Positions 1-11,819 of a DNA stretch of 64,000 nucleotides are shown here, piece after piece. Position 1 is the stretch's first letter. Every line of letters starts with the position of its first letter. Source of the stretch: Rhyzopertha dominica (Eukaryota; Arthropoda; Insecta; Coleoptera; Bostrichidae); contig QCXZ01000041.1 in NCBI GenBank assembly GCA_025024175.1, forward strand, positions 12,147,786 through 12,211,785, given 5' to 3'. Both the position numbers and the translations under genes were made by a program. The notes beneath the pieces are model-generated. The model was not told the origin of the DNA and did no database searches. It saw only the letters and a program-made list of their open reading frames with translations.

Positions 1-505
1 GCTTCTACCATATTTACGCTGATGGTTTTTTCTATACAAACATTTTGTTACAGGTTTTAATGCAGTTTTGTTCATTTTGATAAAATCAGGAACATGAAAT
101 GATACGCCGGTGCTAATTGGCGTAAAGGTACCTACTAGTAACAAACTACAAGCTTTCGTTAGATTTTCACTTATTGTCATTCAAGGGCAACTGTTCTTTG
201 CAACTTTATTGTGAAAGAAAATAGTTATATCTAAGGCAGATATCGATGGACTAAGTATCCTTGAAGAGAAAAAAAGCAACTTAGGCTCGAAAATCGAAAG
301 GGAGTATTGAAGGATATTTTAATGATCATAAGTTTTACTAAATAAAACGAAAAAAGTTGAAATACATAATTGGGATATATTGGGAGTCCGTTTGTGTAAA
401 AGTCAATCGCCTCACAATGGATTTACTGCAGCCTGTGGCCCTACCATTCATTTATATACGTATACTTTAAATGGTGAAGCAGGCTATATGAATAGAAAAG
501 ATTTA
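1..505. other. Unassigned AT-rich DNA at window start
   Basis: No gene, RNA or terminal repeat could be recognised here. Short open frames have no recognisable motif or splice context. Confidence 0.5.
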
Positions 506-576
506 GCTTTGGTCGAGAATCGAACTCGGACCTCTGGAATGGCGCTCCAACGTGCATACCACTACACTACCAAGGC
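506..576 (-). tRNA. tRNA-Gly(GCC)-like sequence, probably a pseudogene or SINE head
   Basis: Read on the minus strand, 71 nt fold as a tRNA cloverleaf: acceptor stem GCCTTGG/CCAAAGC (six of seven pairs), D stem GTGT/GCAC with loop AGTGGTAT-like A box, anticodon stem TTGGA/TCCAG, loop GCGCCAT with GCC in the anticodon position, and T arm with GTTCGATTC (B box) and four of five stem pairs. Length equals that of normal eukaryotic tRNA-Gly(GCC). Odd points: position 33, normally T, is C, and both the acceptor and T stems have one mismatch. This suggests a decayed gene copy or the head of a tRNA-derived SINE rather than a working tRNA. No clear poly-T Pol III terminator was seen immediately downstream. 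Confidence 0.6.
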
Positions 577-1614
577 GCAAGTGATATGAGCATAAATAAC
601 ATTGAAGTGCCCAACTAAGCCTCCAAAGAAGACTTGTTAGGCAGGATTAAAGATTCCTCAGCAATACAGGATCGATGAAATTGCAAAAATAAGGATATAA
701 CTTAGCGAACTGCCTCATTACTACTGCAGTCTCAGTCCTATTAAACTTATTTGGAGTGATCTATTAGGAGGCACAATAATACCTGCTAGAGTGGTGGATG
801 TTGATATATTGTGAAAAGGATGTTATTAAATTTGAAAACATCTTCAGGTTGAACAGTTTTAATAATTAATTTAAATTCTGATTCGGATAGTAACAGGGAA
901 TTTCTTGGAAATATTAGTGATAGTGATTTAGTATAAATAATTTTAAAGCTAATAAATTTATCTCAATATATGGACAATTAACGTGTTTTTTTTCTCTTAT
1001 AACATCTATTATGCATTCTTATTAAAAGTTCTTAAAACCTAATCAAACGCACAAGATTCAGTATAATTATCGCGAGAGAATCCTTCAGCAGTTTTTTTGT
1101 TGCCCGATAAAATTTAGCACTCCATCGCGTACGAAGGCATTCTGGAAGAACCGCTTGACGAGTGCGCTAGCTTCGTGTAAATACTTACCTTTTAATTTAA
1201 ATTCAGAGGTACATTTGAGATCTGTGCACACCAGCCTTGTTTTGAAGCCGAAACAGAAGTAACCCTCAATAAGAACGACGCATTGTCTAAATTTTATTTA
1301 TATCTTTTATTTACTAACGCCAATTTCATAATTACGTTAGGGTTCTAAGGTGGGACTGCAGACATACTACTGTCAAATAGGCGAATTAAATTCGTTAAAC
1401 AGCCAAATTTCGAACCAGCTAATGTGTACCTACCTGAAAGGGGAAAGCCGTTACAACGTTTTGAAGGGGACCGTGATAACTTCAAGTAGTATGGCGCGGC
1501 ACACCGAAGTAGCCTGAAAGAGCACGGACCATCCTTGGCCGCTGGCGTGGGCAGCTAAGTGTACCATTTCAATCACTTTTTTTCAAAAACTGCATTTAAT
1601 AAACTTTATACGTA
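577..1614. other. Unassigned intergenic DNA
   Basis: No coding motif identified. The 1080-1560 part is less AT-rich than its surroundings and contains many stops; it could be old transposon DNA, but I could not assign a family. Confidence 0.4.
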
Positions 1615-1766
1615 ACATTAAAATGCATGTCTATGCTGTGCTGTCTACACCTTAACCAACTGCAGATAGTACTATTTCGCTGTCATTACAGCTCATCAGT
1701 GCAGTTTAGTACTATCTGCAGTTGGTTAAGGTGTAGACAGCACAGCATAGACATGCATTTTAATGT
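1615..1766. repeat. Perfect 60-bp inverted repeat (hairpin) with 32-bp spacer
   Basis: Arms 1615-1674 and 1707-1766 are exact reverse complements over all 60 bp, with a 32-bp spacer at 1675-1706. A transcript would fold into an uninterrupted 60-bp stem with a 32-nt loop. The outer edge of the left arm lies in a CTTTATACGTAACATT motif that recurs, in direct orientation and nearly identical, at about 1957-1973. No transposon terminal features, coding potential or target duplication were recognised. Absence of any mismatch implies a very recent inversion-duplication, gene conversion between the arms, or selection for pairing; an assembly fold-back is also possible. Confidence 0.93.
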
Positions 1767-4700
1767 ATGTTGGTTCTTGCCCGTTAGCAAAAAGTGCCGT
1801 GGGGGCCTGCTGTCAAATTGAAGTATGCAGTTGCATGCCAATTTGTCAGGCTACAGGTCACTTCCTTTAGGAAGTAGTACCCGTTAAGGCAGCTAGGTGG
1901 CTTTGTCATCATGTCAGTGTAATGCTGACAGATGGCATTGCCATCCTAAATTCTTACTTTTATACGTAACATTTAATTCATAAATTCTATACATTTTTTC
2001 AAAACGCATGTGAACTGAAGCAAAGCTTTGCGGCAAGGCATCACTCTTACTATTGTTAAATTCGATCCCGTTAGACCTAAGTTCAGTGATAATGTAAAAC
2101 ATAAATTTATTATAAATTGTACTTGATGAAATTTAAATTGCACAAATTTTTAATAGAGATAATTCCCCTCCAATAGTCGTTTTATTAAAAACTAGGCATT
2201 TCCAGCTTTTGACCTTTTTTCAAAATTTAATTATAAAGTGAAAGCTGGTGGCGCCCTTTTTTAATAATAATTTTGCTGGTTTCAAATATTCTTTTGAACA
2301 AAATTTAAATAAATATATAAGATCTCAGAACCCCGCCCGTTTGCCGCCGAAATTCGAGCTGCCGTAGCGGCCTACCCTCAATAGGGCATCTGAAGGCCAT
2401 AAAACATACTGGGAGTAACTTACGAGCTATTTGGGGATATTTTCTAAAGGAACCTGAAATAAGTAATCCCTCATTATTGAAGGTTAAAATATTTTACTGT
2501 TGCAATATAACCTTAGAAGACTGGGAGAAGTTTAATAATATACGTCGTCGAAATAATTATTTTTTTTGCAATTTGGAACGCAGCAGTCACGTTAATAATT
2601 TTTGGTTGCGAAGGACACTAAGAAAGATGGTAAAGTCAACCAAGAAACTTTTTAATAAGTCACTTCTTATTACTTATCGTCAGTTTTTGTGTATGCTAGA
2701 AATACCTTTGGGACTGTCGATCTTTAAACTGCAGCACTCGAATAAACCAAAAGCCACACGATCATTTTTAAATCGACTTTTAATAAAACCCCTGCTAACC
2801 TGCTATTAAATCATAACCGGATGGCTCGCTGAAACAACCAAAGGTACCTTATCCTTAGAGTACGCGTATAATGCTGAATGCCGGTAGGCTGGACAACGTA
2901 TTCGTGTGGGTTGGCTTAGTACGATCTCATACTCGCTCTGGAGTGGACCAAATCTCAGCGATAGGTCTCGCGAATGCGTGAAGTGATCGCGAAATTGTGA
3001 ATGAAAGGGTTCTGATTTTGATATCGGTGCAGTGAAGTGATTACGGAAGGTATATTGTCCAAATGGATGAGGCTTTCTGGGGGTTGCAGCGATTATGAAA
3101 TGTGACGTTTTGTTAAAATTTCTCATTTTCGGGATGCATCAGTAAGTGATCATTATGTTCAATCGTGAGTGGAAAGCCTATTTCAGGAAGTTGTTAACAA
3201 AAATACGTCAAAAGAATTTCGTTAAGATTTCACTTAGTGTTTGAGTTAGATTATATCATCCAAAATATCTCAAAACAAAATTTCATTAATTTAGCACATT
3301 CTCGCATAATGGTTATATTTTTAACCATAAAATAACTTTAAGCTGTACAAAAATTCTCTGCCCTATATTATTCTGTAAACCACTTTTCAAAGCTGTATAT
3401 CGCCCTCAGTATTACTTGTCGAAAATCATTTCACTTTAAAATGCTTTTTGAGATGAGGAACAAGAAATAATTTGACGGTGCTCAATTTAGTAGTAAATTC
3501 TATACTTTTTTTCAGTACCTATATACAGTAAAGCATCGCCTATTTGTTTCAAATAATTTGTNACAATTAGGTATCCTGTCTTAGTACAAAATAAGTATAG
3601 GAAGAATTCCTGGCGATTTTTAGACACAAAACACAAGGATCCTAAAATGCTTTGGTGTTCATAAATGAATGCGCTTCTAATCAGCTTTCGTACCATCATT
3701 CGTATTTCATATTATATCGGTGGGCTGTGCAACTATTTCACATAGTAACATAGCTTTTAAAATATTTTAAACCAAAAATCATAAATATAGAGGAGGGTGA
3801 TATTCTGATGATTTTTAGTTAATTACGGTAAAGTACACATAGATACCTGAAGAAAAGTTTAAAAAAATGGTAATACCAACCAGGTTTTTGCTATTCTGAA
3901 CACAGCTACCGATTTTATGTAATTTACCAAAACCATAATTATAATAAGAAATGCAAACACTTATTCACTGAAGTTTTCAGTTATCTAACACGACTTCTGT
4001 TGTTTCCTGTAGCAACTTTTTAATAATCATCAGAGATGTCTCCGTTTTTTTGATAATTTATTAGGTTTATATCCCGAGCTTTGGCTGAATAAGGAATGAA
4101 CTAATTTCTGTAATACATTTTAAACCATACCAACTTTAATTAACAAATGAGATTAGATAATCTACATTTGTGTAAATAATAATTGAATTATTTGTTGGAC
4201 ACTTCTAGACAGCAACTTAATTGTGTAAGGCTTTAGTTTACCCTGTTAAATATTAGCGTGTTTGTTTGTGGAGACTGAAAAATATCATTTATTTGTGACA
4301 TTGAGCTCAAATATTAAGTCCCAACTTATGTTTCACATATCACACATCTTCATCATTGCCACTGTGATTTGGCATAATTACATATAAAGTGCATCTTCAT
4401 TCTAATAGCGGTACAAACATATTTGATAATACTGAACGTTTGGATGCCACAAATAATTACGCTCCGTAGCTCGAAAGTCTGAAACGTTACGACACTCATC
4501 ATGTCGTGTTTTTTTTATCCTATTTCGTTGCTCTACTTGAATCCCTTCTGCAGGGTTTATCAAATGCCATATCAACTTAAGATGGTACAGGATAACAGAA
4601 ATCTATCCTAGTAGCCGAAAGCGTGCGGTAAATTTTTCTATCAATATCGGTTAATCAATTAAATTTGTCACTGTTCATATAAAATAATCCCTGGTGGCTG

Positions 4701-7305
4701 TATCTTTGATACACCCGCAAGTTTGACGTTTTATTCCACAATTTCACAAAATGACCTCAAATTATCATTAATAATGTTTTGCAAAACAAAAGGCAATGTA
4801 ATTGACAAATATATTTCATTTATATTAAAGTCGCTGCAAAATATGCGCCAATAGCTACAAATTAAATCTCTTACTACGTTTTTTTAACTGGACGTATTTC
4901 ACAAACACAATCCAAAACAACACCTTAAATACGATAGTGGTGTAATAAGCCGTAACAGTCAAATAAGTATGTGCAAGAACGTCATAGAAAATTTTTTTAA
5001 TAGTAGTCGTGCATTTGTTAATAGTTTTTTGTTATCATAATATTATGATGTATTATACATTCTAAGTTTATCAGTTAATACACTAGAGTGTAGTTGACTT
5101 TACATATCTTTATTAAATTTACTTGTGTGGCACCTACTCGATATGAAATAAAATAGTCTGCTTCCTGCTGATTTGCCTTCGAAAACGGGATTTGATCCTC
5201 CTCCGCTGCCTATAATATAGTTATAACCAGCAAAGAAAAGTATAAATGACGATATTGAATTCGTTCAATAGGTAAAGTAGTTCATCAATAATTTTAAAGT
5301 ATTTCGCAAAAGATTCCATAACAAATAAAACTAAAGTTAAGTGTAAGAGCAGCTTAAATAGTAATTTACATATATCTTAATAACACGTTTCTGATTAATA
5401 TATTGTACTAAACTTACTAATTACTTGTAAAAAATATAAAATTTGCTTTTAAATTTGTAGTAAATATTTTTGATAACTTCTTCGATATCTATGTTTACAT
5501 CCTGTTAGATTTACTGGATCATCCAAACCTATAGTATGTAGATTTTTTATAGTTAGAGCGTTTTAAAACTTCCACAAAGAAAAACATCCACATTTAATTT
5601 TATCTAATATTGCAAAGGAGTAAACAGCATGTCACTTGGTATGTCATAGGCGAATTTATATGTTGTTACAGCTAAATCTAATGAAATAACGATGATACAA
5701 ATGAATCCCATTTTAATCGCTAACAGAACCACTACCCACAGTTGGAATTTGCAACAGTTGTTGCCAATACATCAGAATACTTTTTAGACCTCGTTCCATC
5801 GACCAGCGTAGGCACAGGACCGATACATACATGTATAATATTATAATACATTTGCGATAATGTCATAGTATAACAGTAACATTTTCACACACATTGAAAT
5901 ATTTATTATGTGGGAAAGCGTGTTGTATCATCGCGTTACTACACGAGAACGTGTCGTGTAGTTTTTTCGTTAATTTGCGTCATTAGCTCGTCTGTCGCAT
6001 AAACAATTATTACAATGAGCTCTACATGCCTATTCACAGCACTAGTACGAACATTGTATACACATATAGCTGTCATAAATATGCAGATGCATTTCGGCGT
6101 GGACTGATGTTCGATTACATCATAACTGCGTGGACTTTGTAACAATCTGTGCGATTCTTTTTTTACTGGCAATCTGAGGTAGAGGAATTTCAATAGCAAA
6201 ATTAAAATTATGGTTAGAAGAGCGTAAAAATTATAATGGGAGATGCGTAATTGCCTGATGACTGGCAAGTCTATAATTAATCAGCAGCAGAAATATCTTT
6301 TTGTTTTATTATATGCTAAACATGGGAGTAGTGGCAATAACCATGACGCCCCTTGAACTATGCGTTATAGACTTTATTAAGTGGCATATTTTTGGTGAAA
6401 ATTCCTTACCCATAACAGCTTTGCTGATTTCTTTTTACTTTTAGTCTCCAATTTCAAGAAATAAACGTAGAGCTCTTTGAAAGGTAAGTGTCCATTCCGT
6501 CCGAATACCCAAACTTAAGCAATCTTAACATTGGTATCTTGTTATCGTCATCTGCGAAGATTTTATTTTTTAACTGTTAACACGTGTGTTCAAATTGTCG
6601 CTAATTAGCAATTTAGCACTGACTAGTACGTGCGTGCACACTTTGAATTGTAAGTTTAGCAATATCGGGATCCAGGTTTTGCATTTCCATGCTAGTGCTC
6701 TGTTTCAGATCTTCCAAGCATTCAGGTCTCTTATAAATCCATGATGTTAAATAAATATTCGATTCCTACAGAACTGTTAATGCCGTGATCAGATCAAACT
6801 ATAAAAAATCTAGATATCGCTTTTCAATAAAATTTTACTCGAGATAATATGGCCGTAGGAAATTATGTTTGCGTTTTTTTTTTGAGGCCATTACCTAGTG
6901 TGTCGTCCGCATTTGTGTTTGTGGTACACGGCCTGGAGCAGATTTTAGGATTATTTACTACTTCAAGCAGTACATTTAATTAGATGTTCTCATCTGTTAG
7001 GCGAGGGACATCTTTCACATTTGCCGATTCTGTAAACAGACCATGCACCAGGTCGTGACAGATAGACGGTGTCCGGGTAGACCCAGAATCCAAAGAACTG
7101 GGCCTATAACCTATTTGCAAAAGCAAATTGAACAAAAGAACGTTTAGGAAAAGTAAATAGGTATCTATTGAACGAAAGAGAATACACATTATTGTTACTC
7201 GAGTATAGCTCGATAACGACTGGCAGAAAAAACAACTTGTTGACAAAAGCATAAAAGGCGTCCTCGAGACAACCCTCTGTCCTTTGTCCTCTGTCAAAAT
7301 CTTCA
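1767..7305. other. Long AT-rich gene-poor interval
   Basis: About 5.5 kb with no recognisable gene. Short open frames (for example minus 2806-3126, 106 residues, and minus 5939-6268, 109 residues) show no domain, signal peptide with homologous body, or splice context I recognise. The stretch 2820-3120 is less AT-rich than its surroundings and could be an old repeat. The 7020-7300 part follows the copia coding remnant on the minus strand and may hold its 3' end or LTR, but no LTR pair was found. Confidence 0.45.
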
Positions 7306-8291
7306 CTAACTCCAAAAGGTCAACGCACACTCGTGTTTTGCTCTCGGTAGAGCTTTTGTGAGCACTTCTGCAAGCATGCTGTTGGTCACCACGTGTTGAA
7401 TGGTTACTTGACCCGATTCGACAGTCTCACCCAGAAAATGGGGTCTAATGTCAATATGCTTCCTTCGCGCATGGTACACTGGAAAGCTTGCCAATCTCTG
7501 CGTACTCATATTGTCGTTTAATATCTTTACGCATTTGACACTGTCCACTTGCGAAATGTATGGCTTCCTTTGCTGCCTCACGCAGAGCCATGTACTTGGC
7601 TTACGTGGTTGATAGGGTTGCTTCGTGGAATCCCAAGCGATGGCATATCCCGTAAAGGAGCGTCGATCTTCTATTGACTCTCCCCAGTCTACATCAGCTT
7701 AACCAAGCAACGGAATGTTTTGCCTCCTGTAGAATAGCCCTCGATCCCTAGTGCCCTTCGGNTAACGCAACACTCTTTATGCTGCGTCCCGATGAGTCTT
7801 GTTGAAACAGTCGTTTAATTCGATACGTGGGTCATGTCTGGACGAGTAGCCACTGACGGATATAGTAAGCACCCCACTAAAGTTCGGTAGGGTAGTTTCT
7901 CTCTATCTGCGTCGCGCCATGGCTCAACCTNGATTAACTTCATCCCTGTCNCCAGCGGAGTGGACACACATCCACAATGTACATTCTCTGATGAGTTGAA
8001 ATTCCATCCTCGCTTCGTTAGAAATCCATTCCTAGGCAACGTTTCAGTTCCCCGATGTTCAATGAATGAACTTCAAATGAATTTGCCTATCGGTTACCAG
8101 AAATCTGTGATCGTTCCGGGATCTTGACACATCACAAGAATGTCATCAACATAAATAACTATAATCACTGGAAGGTTTCTTTTTGTTGGGACTTCACCTA
8201 ATTGCACGCAATTTGCAACCGTTCTACCACGGTTGTTTATGTAATGGAAAGTATATAATACAAATCCAAGAACATTAGAATTTCTGTTCAA
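7306..8291 (-). pseudogene. Ty1/copia retrotransposon pol remnant (reverse transcriptase and RNase H)
   Basis: The minus strand reads through the C-terminal half of a copia polyprotein in broken frames. In order: the RT catalytic YVDDIL (about 8150), the post-RT connection with LPYRTLVGCL and VATRPDMTHVSN (about 7850-7900), a stretch matching the RNase H start (VDWGESIEDRRSFTGYA, about 7660-7710), and the RNase H tail with NDNMSTQRLAS, YHARRKHIDIRPHF and TNSMLAEVLTKALPR (about 7335-7530). These are diagnostic copia motifs. The piece between TGYA and the NDN motif is shortened, so part of RNase H is deleted, and there are several stops. Gag, integrase and LTRs were not found. Three undetermined bases lie inside the coding remnant and one just upstream. 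Dead copy; RT and RNase H roles are inferred from family. Confidence 0.88.
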
Positions 8292-8429
8292 TTTTCAGTT
8301 GATTCTAAATGAATGAAATGCCAGTGTCATAGCCACTTTAAATTGGATAAAAAGGTCAAAGTCATTTGTCAAGCGAATTCAAGATGATCCATATCGCTTT
8401 TGTAGCTTTGAAAAGAAACCATACGTTGC

Positions 8430-8663
8430 TTATTTTGGGGGTGTCGTAGCGTACATTCCGTCGTCTATGCAAATCCTCGAAAAGAAACCAAGTNGTGTGA
8501 AATCCGATGACCAGACTAGGCATTTAAATATACTCGATTTAACTTTGCCCAGGAATGTTTTTGAGATCATTTTCCACTCGAGTTCTGGAAGTTTCAAGCC
8601 AAGAATATCATTCGTTAAGTAGTCTGTACTACCCGTGTTGCATCTACGAAGTAGTGGAACCAC
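8430..8663 (-). other. Open frame upstream of the copia remnant, unrecognised
   Basis: A 77-residue minus-strand open frame lies where the RT N-terminal part or integrase C-terminus of the copia element would be expected. I cannot match it to a copia domain, so its inclusion in the element rests on position only. It contains one undetermined base at 8494. Confidence 0.25.
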
Positions 8664-8750
8664 ACGTTTTCGAATCTCAGGACCTCCACGCCCACATTAT
8701 GTAGACAGAGTTACTTTGCATTACGTTGAATAAAGCAGCGTCAGTTCGTT

Positions 8751-8830
8751 GCCTTGACCACCAAAATTTCGAACGTGTCTGGGACAATATGGGTAGAAGA
8801 TTTCTAAAGTCACCCTGTCCTCCACATATT
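8751..8830 (+). pseudogene. Short Tc1-type transposase C-terminal fragment
   Basis: The plus strand reads NFERVWDNMGRRF followed by a proline-rich stretch. This resembles the region of Tc1 transposases around the third catalytic acidic residue (NPxEHxWDxxGRR), but the catalytic E is replaced and only about 25 residues are left. It is adjacent to, but not collinear with, the larger Tc1 element to its right, so it is a separate insertion or an older duplicated end. Confidence 0.4.
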
Positions 8831-8865
8831 TAACCGATACGATGCTGTACAGAAAGATACCATAG

Positions 8866-10162
8866 GAGGAAATCAGAGCCGCTTTGCAAGTTAGTAGCAA
8901 AAACTGTAACCTTCAATCAACAGTTCCTTTTACTAGAACCACAAAAGTGGAAAAGTTCAAACTTGATATCAAGAGATAAATGCGTTATCCACTTGTTTCT
9001 TTAATTTTGCTGCAACATGAATGTTGGTGTACTTGGTAGATCTCAAAGGTGTAGAGTGTATCTAGCAGAAACCGAGATTGCTCAGGTCGACACTTAAATT
9101 CAAGAAGGCCACTCGAGACAACAAGTAGCCCGAATCTTAAATGCTAGCCGTGCTGCCATAAATAGGTCCTGGATACGTTATAAAATTTATGGTATTGTTA
9201 GAAAACAACATTTCCCGCGTCGTGAAAGTGCGATTTCCGAGCGAGAAGACCGTTTAGTCCGCCTTTGGGCTACCTGAGACCGCGGAACTACTGCTATAAT
9301 GCTCCAAAATCGTCCGGTAGAGACCACACGAACCAGAACCAGAACAGACTTTGCGAAGGTCAGTTTAGGGCAAAAAGTCCAGCTATGCCTCCTTTAACCC
9401 CTCAGCATCGCAGAGAAGGAAGGTTGTTTGCTGAAGAACATGTTCAATGGAATTTACAGTAGTGGAGCAACGTTTTGTTTATTGACGAATCCAGATTCTG
9501 TTTGAACCACGTTGACGAAGAGTTCGAGTCTGGAGACGCCCAGGGGAACGTTATGGTACTCTACGTAGAAGAAAGGGTTTCTTTTGAAGGAGGGTTGATT
9601 ATGATTTTGGGTGGAATAACTTTAAATGGGCACACAGAATTTGTACTGCAGCAAGATAATGCCCGCCCACACATCGCCCAAATAGCGCAAAAATTTTTCA
9701 ATATCCATAAAATTGAAAGCAGCCCGGACTTTAATCCAATTGAGCACGTCTGGGACCTACTTGGACAACGATTAGAGGAACACCAGCCAATCCAGAACCT
9801 TCAACACGTTGAAGAAATATTCTTGGACGAATGGGAGTAGCTGTGGCTCCTAATGTTGTAAGAAATTCAATTGAAAGTATGCCCCGGCGTTATGCAGAAG
9901 TTTTACGAGCTAGAGGGGGTCATACAGGTTATCAACTGTAAATTTCTGCTGTTTCATTAACACTTTTAATAAAACGATAAAGCGTTTAATCGCACATTAT
10001 TACATTTTTTATTTTTTTTCTCTAAACAATAGGAGTAAAGTATAACATCTTTGTACTTAGATTATTAGAGAGCAGTTTAAGATAAATAAATAAACCAATT
10101 AATTATACCCATTAAATCTATAAACATTTTTAGATGCGGCACCTTTTTCGTTTTAATCAGTG
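8866..10162 (+). mobile_element. Tc1-family DNA transposon, copy A
   Basis: The element holds a transposase remnant and a right terminal inverted repeat (about 10136-10162) reading, from outside in, CACTGATTAAAACGAAAAAG, followed outside by TA (10163-10164), the Tc1 target dinucleotide. It pairs in sequence with a second copy at 22507-23512 on the opposite strand: both share the 5' UTR, transposase and 3' UTR. The left end is degraded; homology to copy B begins near 8866 (AGGAG of the terminal repeat), so the outermost left bases are lost. Non-functional because of frameshifts, stops and an internal deletion. Confidence 0.85.
9017..9941 (+). pseudogene. Tc1 transposase (DDE) pseudogene, copy A
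   Basis: Starts at an ATG shared with copy B (MNVGVLGR). The N-terminal helix-turn-helix region (ARILNASRAAINRSWIRY, about residues 38-55) is readable. The catalytic core shows FIDESRFCLNH (first D), LQQDNARPH (second D) and SPDFNPIEHVWD (third acidic residue, E, in NPIEH), then GHTGYQL before a stop. Tc1 transposases are usually about 340 residues; here 925 nt remain, with at least two stops or frameshifts in the first half. Relative to copy B exactly 99 bp (33 codons) are missing between repeated CAGAA motifs at 9635, removing RNase H-fold sequence just before the second catalytic D. In life it would cut and paste the element at TA sites; this copy cannot. Confidence 0.87.
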
Positions 10163-10164
10163 TA

Positions 10165-11492
10165 GTTTCTTTTTGGGTTATTATTGGCCGATACTTGTTC
10201 TTTAATGGTTTACTTTCTCAAAATCGAAGGATTATTACTGGGTGTTTTTATGTCTATGTCAGTCACTATGGCAAGAATAATAAAGGAATTGTGGGGTTAA
10301 ATACAGTTAAAGGACAAAAAATATGCCTTTTGTTTTCGCTATAATCGTTACCTAAACTTTGCTCGGGCTCATAAATGTTTTCCATCATACCGCGGGCACG
10401 TGTTATTCCATTTACCCAATAGCAAGTCCTACTTCTTTTACTTTGTCGCAACGTTCAACCGCCTAGCAGCGATAATTAAACTGATAAAGATCAGTGAAAA
10501 TCTCGACAATACTTTATAAGATATGCTCACTCAGTTGAAATAAAGCACATATAAGGCGCGGCATTCCTTGCGACACATCTGGAACTGTCATTGCGTTTCA
10601 ATTAGGCCCCGACTATAATTAGCAGTCCGAAGTGGTCAGCAGCTATAATCGGCGATCTTCTTTTTCTAATCCGCCACATAAATCATCTTGGCTAATCTAA
10701 ATGAAAACTCGAATCGGCTTTAGCGTGTGCGAATTCGTTCACTTCGCTAATTATGTTGATTACACGAATCTTAACGCGACCGGCGTGGGCTGACTTTCAG
10801 GACAAGTTTTCAGCGATTACGCTGGCCAGATTTAATAGTAGCATAAATAAAACATGCTGTTACCGCGGGTTCTAGCCGGGTCTGGGTGGTCTCTCTCATC
10901 AATATGTTACAATGTTGTTATAACGAACGTCGGATATAGATACGTGAACACGAACTGAATAAAAATTAAGGGCTTCGGAACAAGAGAATGACGTAAAACT
11001 TGAACAAGTGCACGATATTTCCAAAACAACATACGTTATTGTTTTCGTTTTTCTGGACCTTTCCAGCTTTATTACAGGTGTTTGCTAAGCATGCGGTTAA
11101 AATTCAAGAGCAGATTATACTAGTGTCATTTTAAGAATATTTCCTTGATTTTTGAGGAGTCGTTTTTGTAAGGTATTCCTAAATTTAAACGTCAGTTTCT
11201 TAATCTACAACTGCCAAAACTGTCACCAAGACACATTAATCTAATAATCTCTTCATCATTCCCACTGAAGTCGTGCAAACGTATATTNTCAGCGACCATG
11301 TAAGCAAAAGTGCAAATACTTTAGTTTCGTAGATCGTAGTGACCATGTAATTAGTTAAAAAGTTTCGATACACTTCCCTGGTTAGTATCAATGTTAGAAA
11401 CACTAATCCTTAATCCAACTACATTACTACAAACCAAACGCTTAACGAAAACGACGTACTTCAAGTACCTCTTGTAAACATAATCAGCTATA
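10165..11492. other. Intergenic DNA with a GC-richer block
   Basis: No gene found. The part at about 10550-10900 stands out from the AT-rich surroundings: it lacks repeats, is not an open frame, and contains several ATTA/TAAT homeodomain-type cores and GATA-like words. It reads like single-copy noncoding DNA and is a candidate cis-regulatory region; this is inference from composition only. Confidence 0.35.
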
Positions 11493-11726
11493 CAGGGCTT
11501 CTATAAATGATTCATGCAACGCGGGCAGCGTTGCTTTCTGAATTCTGAATTCTAAAGGATATGTTGAAAATACACACTCCCAGGCGTTTTCTCATATTAA
11601 AATATATCAAATAATTGAAAAATCGGTAGATGACAAGTATACGTCACTTTCCTGAGCGGCGGCAAATTGATTTAATAGATAATTTACACAAGCGCCCTAG
11701 ATGCATGAATCATTTACAGAACCCTG
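11493..11726. mobile_element. 234-bp non-autonomous TIR element (short form)
   Basis: Terminal inverted repeats start CAGGGCTTCTATAAATGATT on the left and, reading inward from the right, CAGGGTTCTGTAAATGATTC. Both ends are flanked by TA (11491-11492 and 11727-11728), consistent with a TA target duplication as in Tc1/mariner-type MITEs. The interior is noncoding. Its reverse complement aligns with both ends of the 847-bp element at 52981-53827, so this is an internally shortened member of the same family. Confidence 0.85.
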
Positions 11727-11819
11727 TATAGTATTGTAATAAACATAGTTCATTAGAGTTTCTTTTACTTCCAAATGTTTCATTTTCGGAGAACATTATC
11801 TATAGTTTGTCCTAAGCAA

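Noticed and set aside
2806..3126. 106-codon minus frame in a less AT-rich block
   Set aside because: No domain, signal peptide or splice context; could be old repeat DNA.
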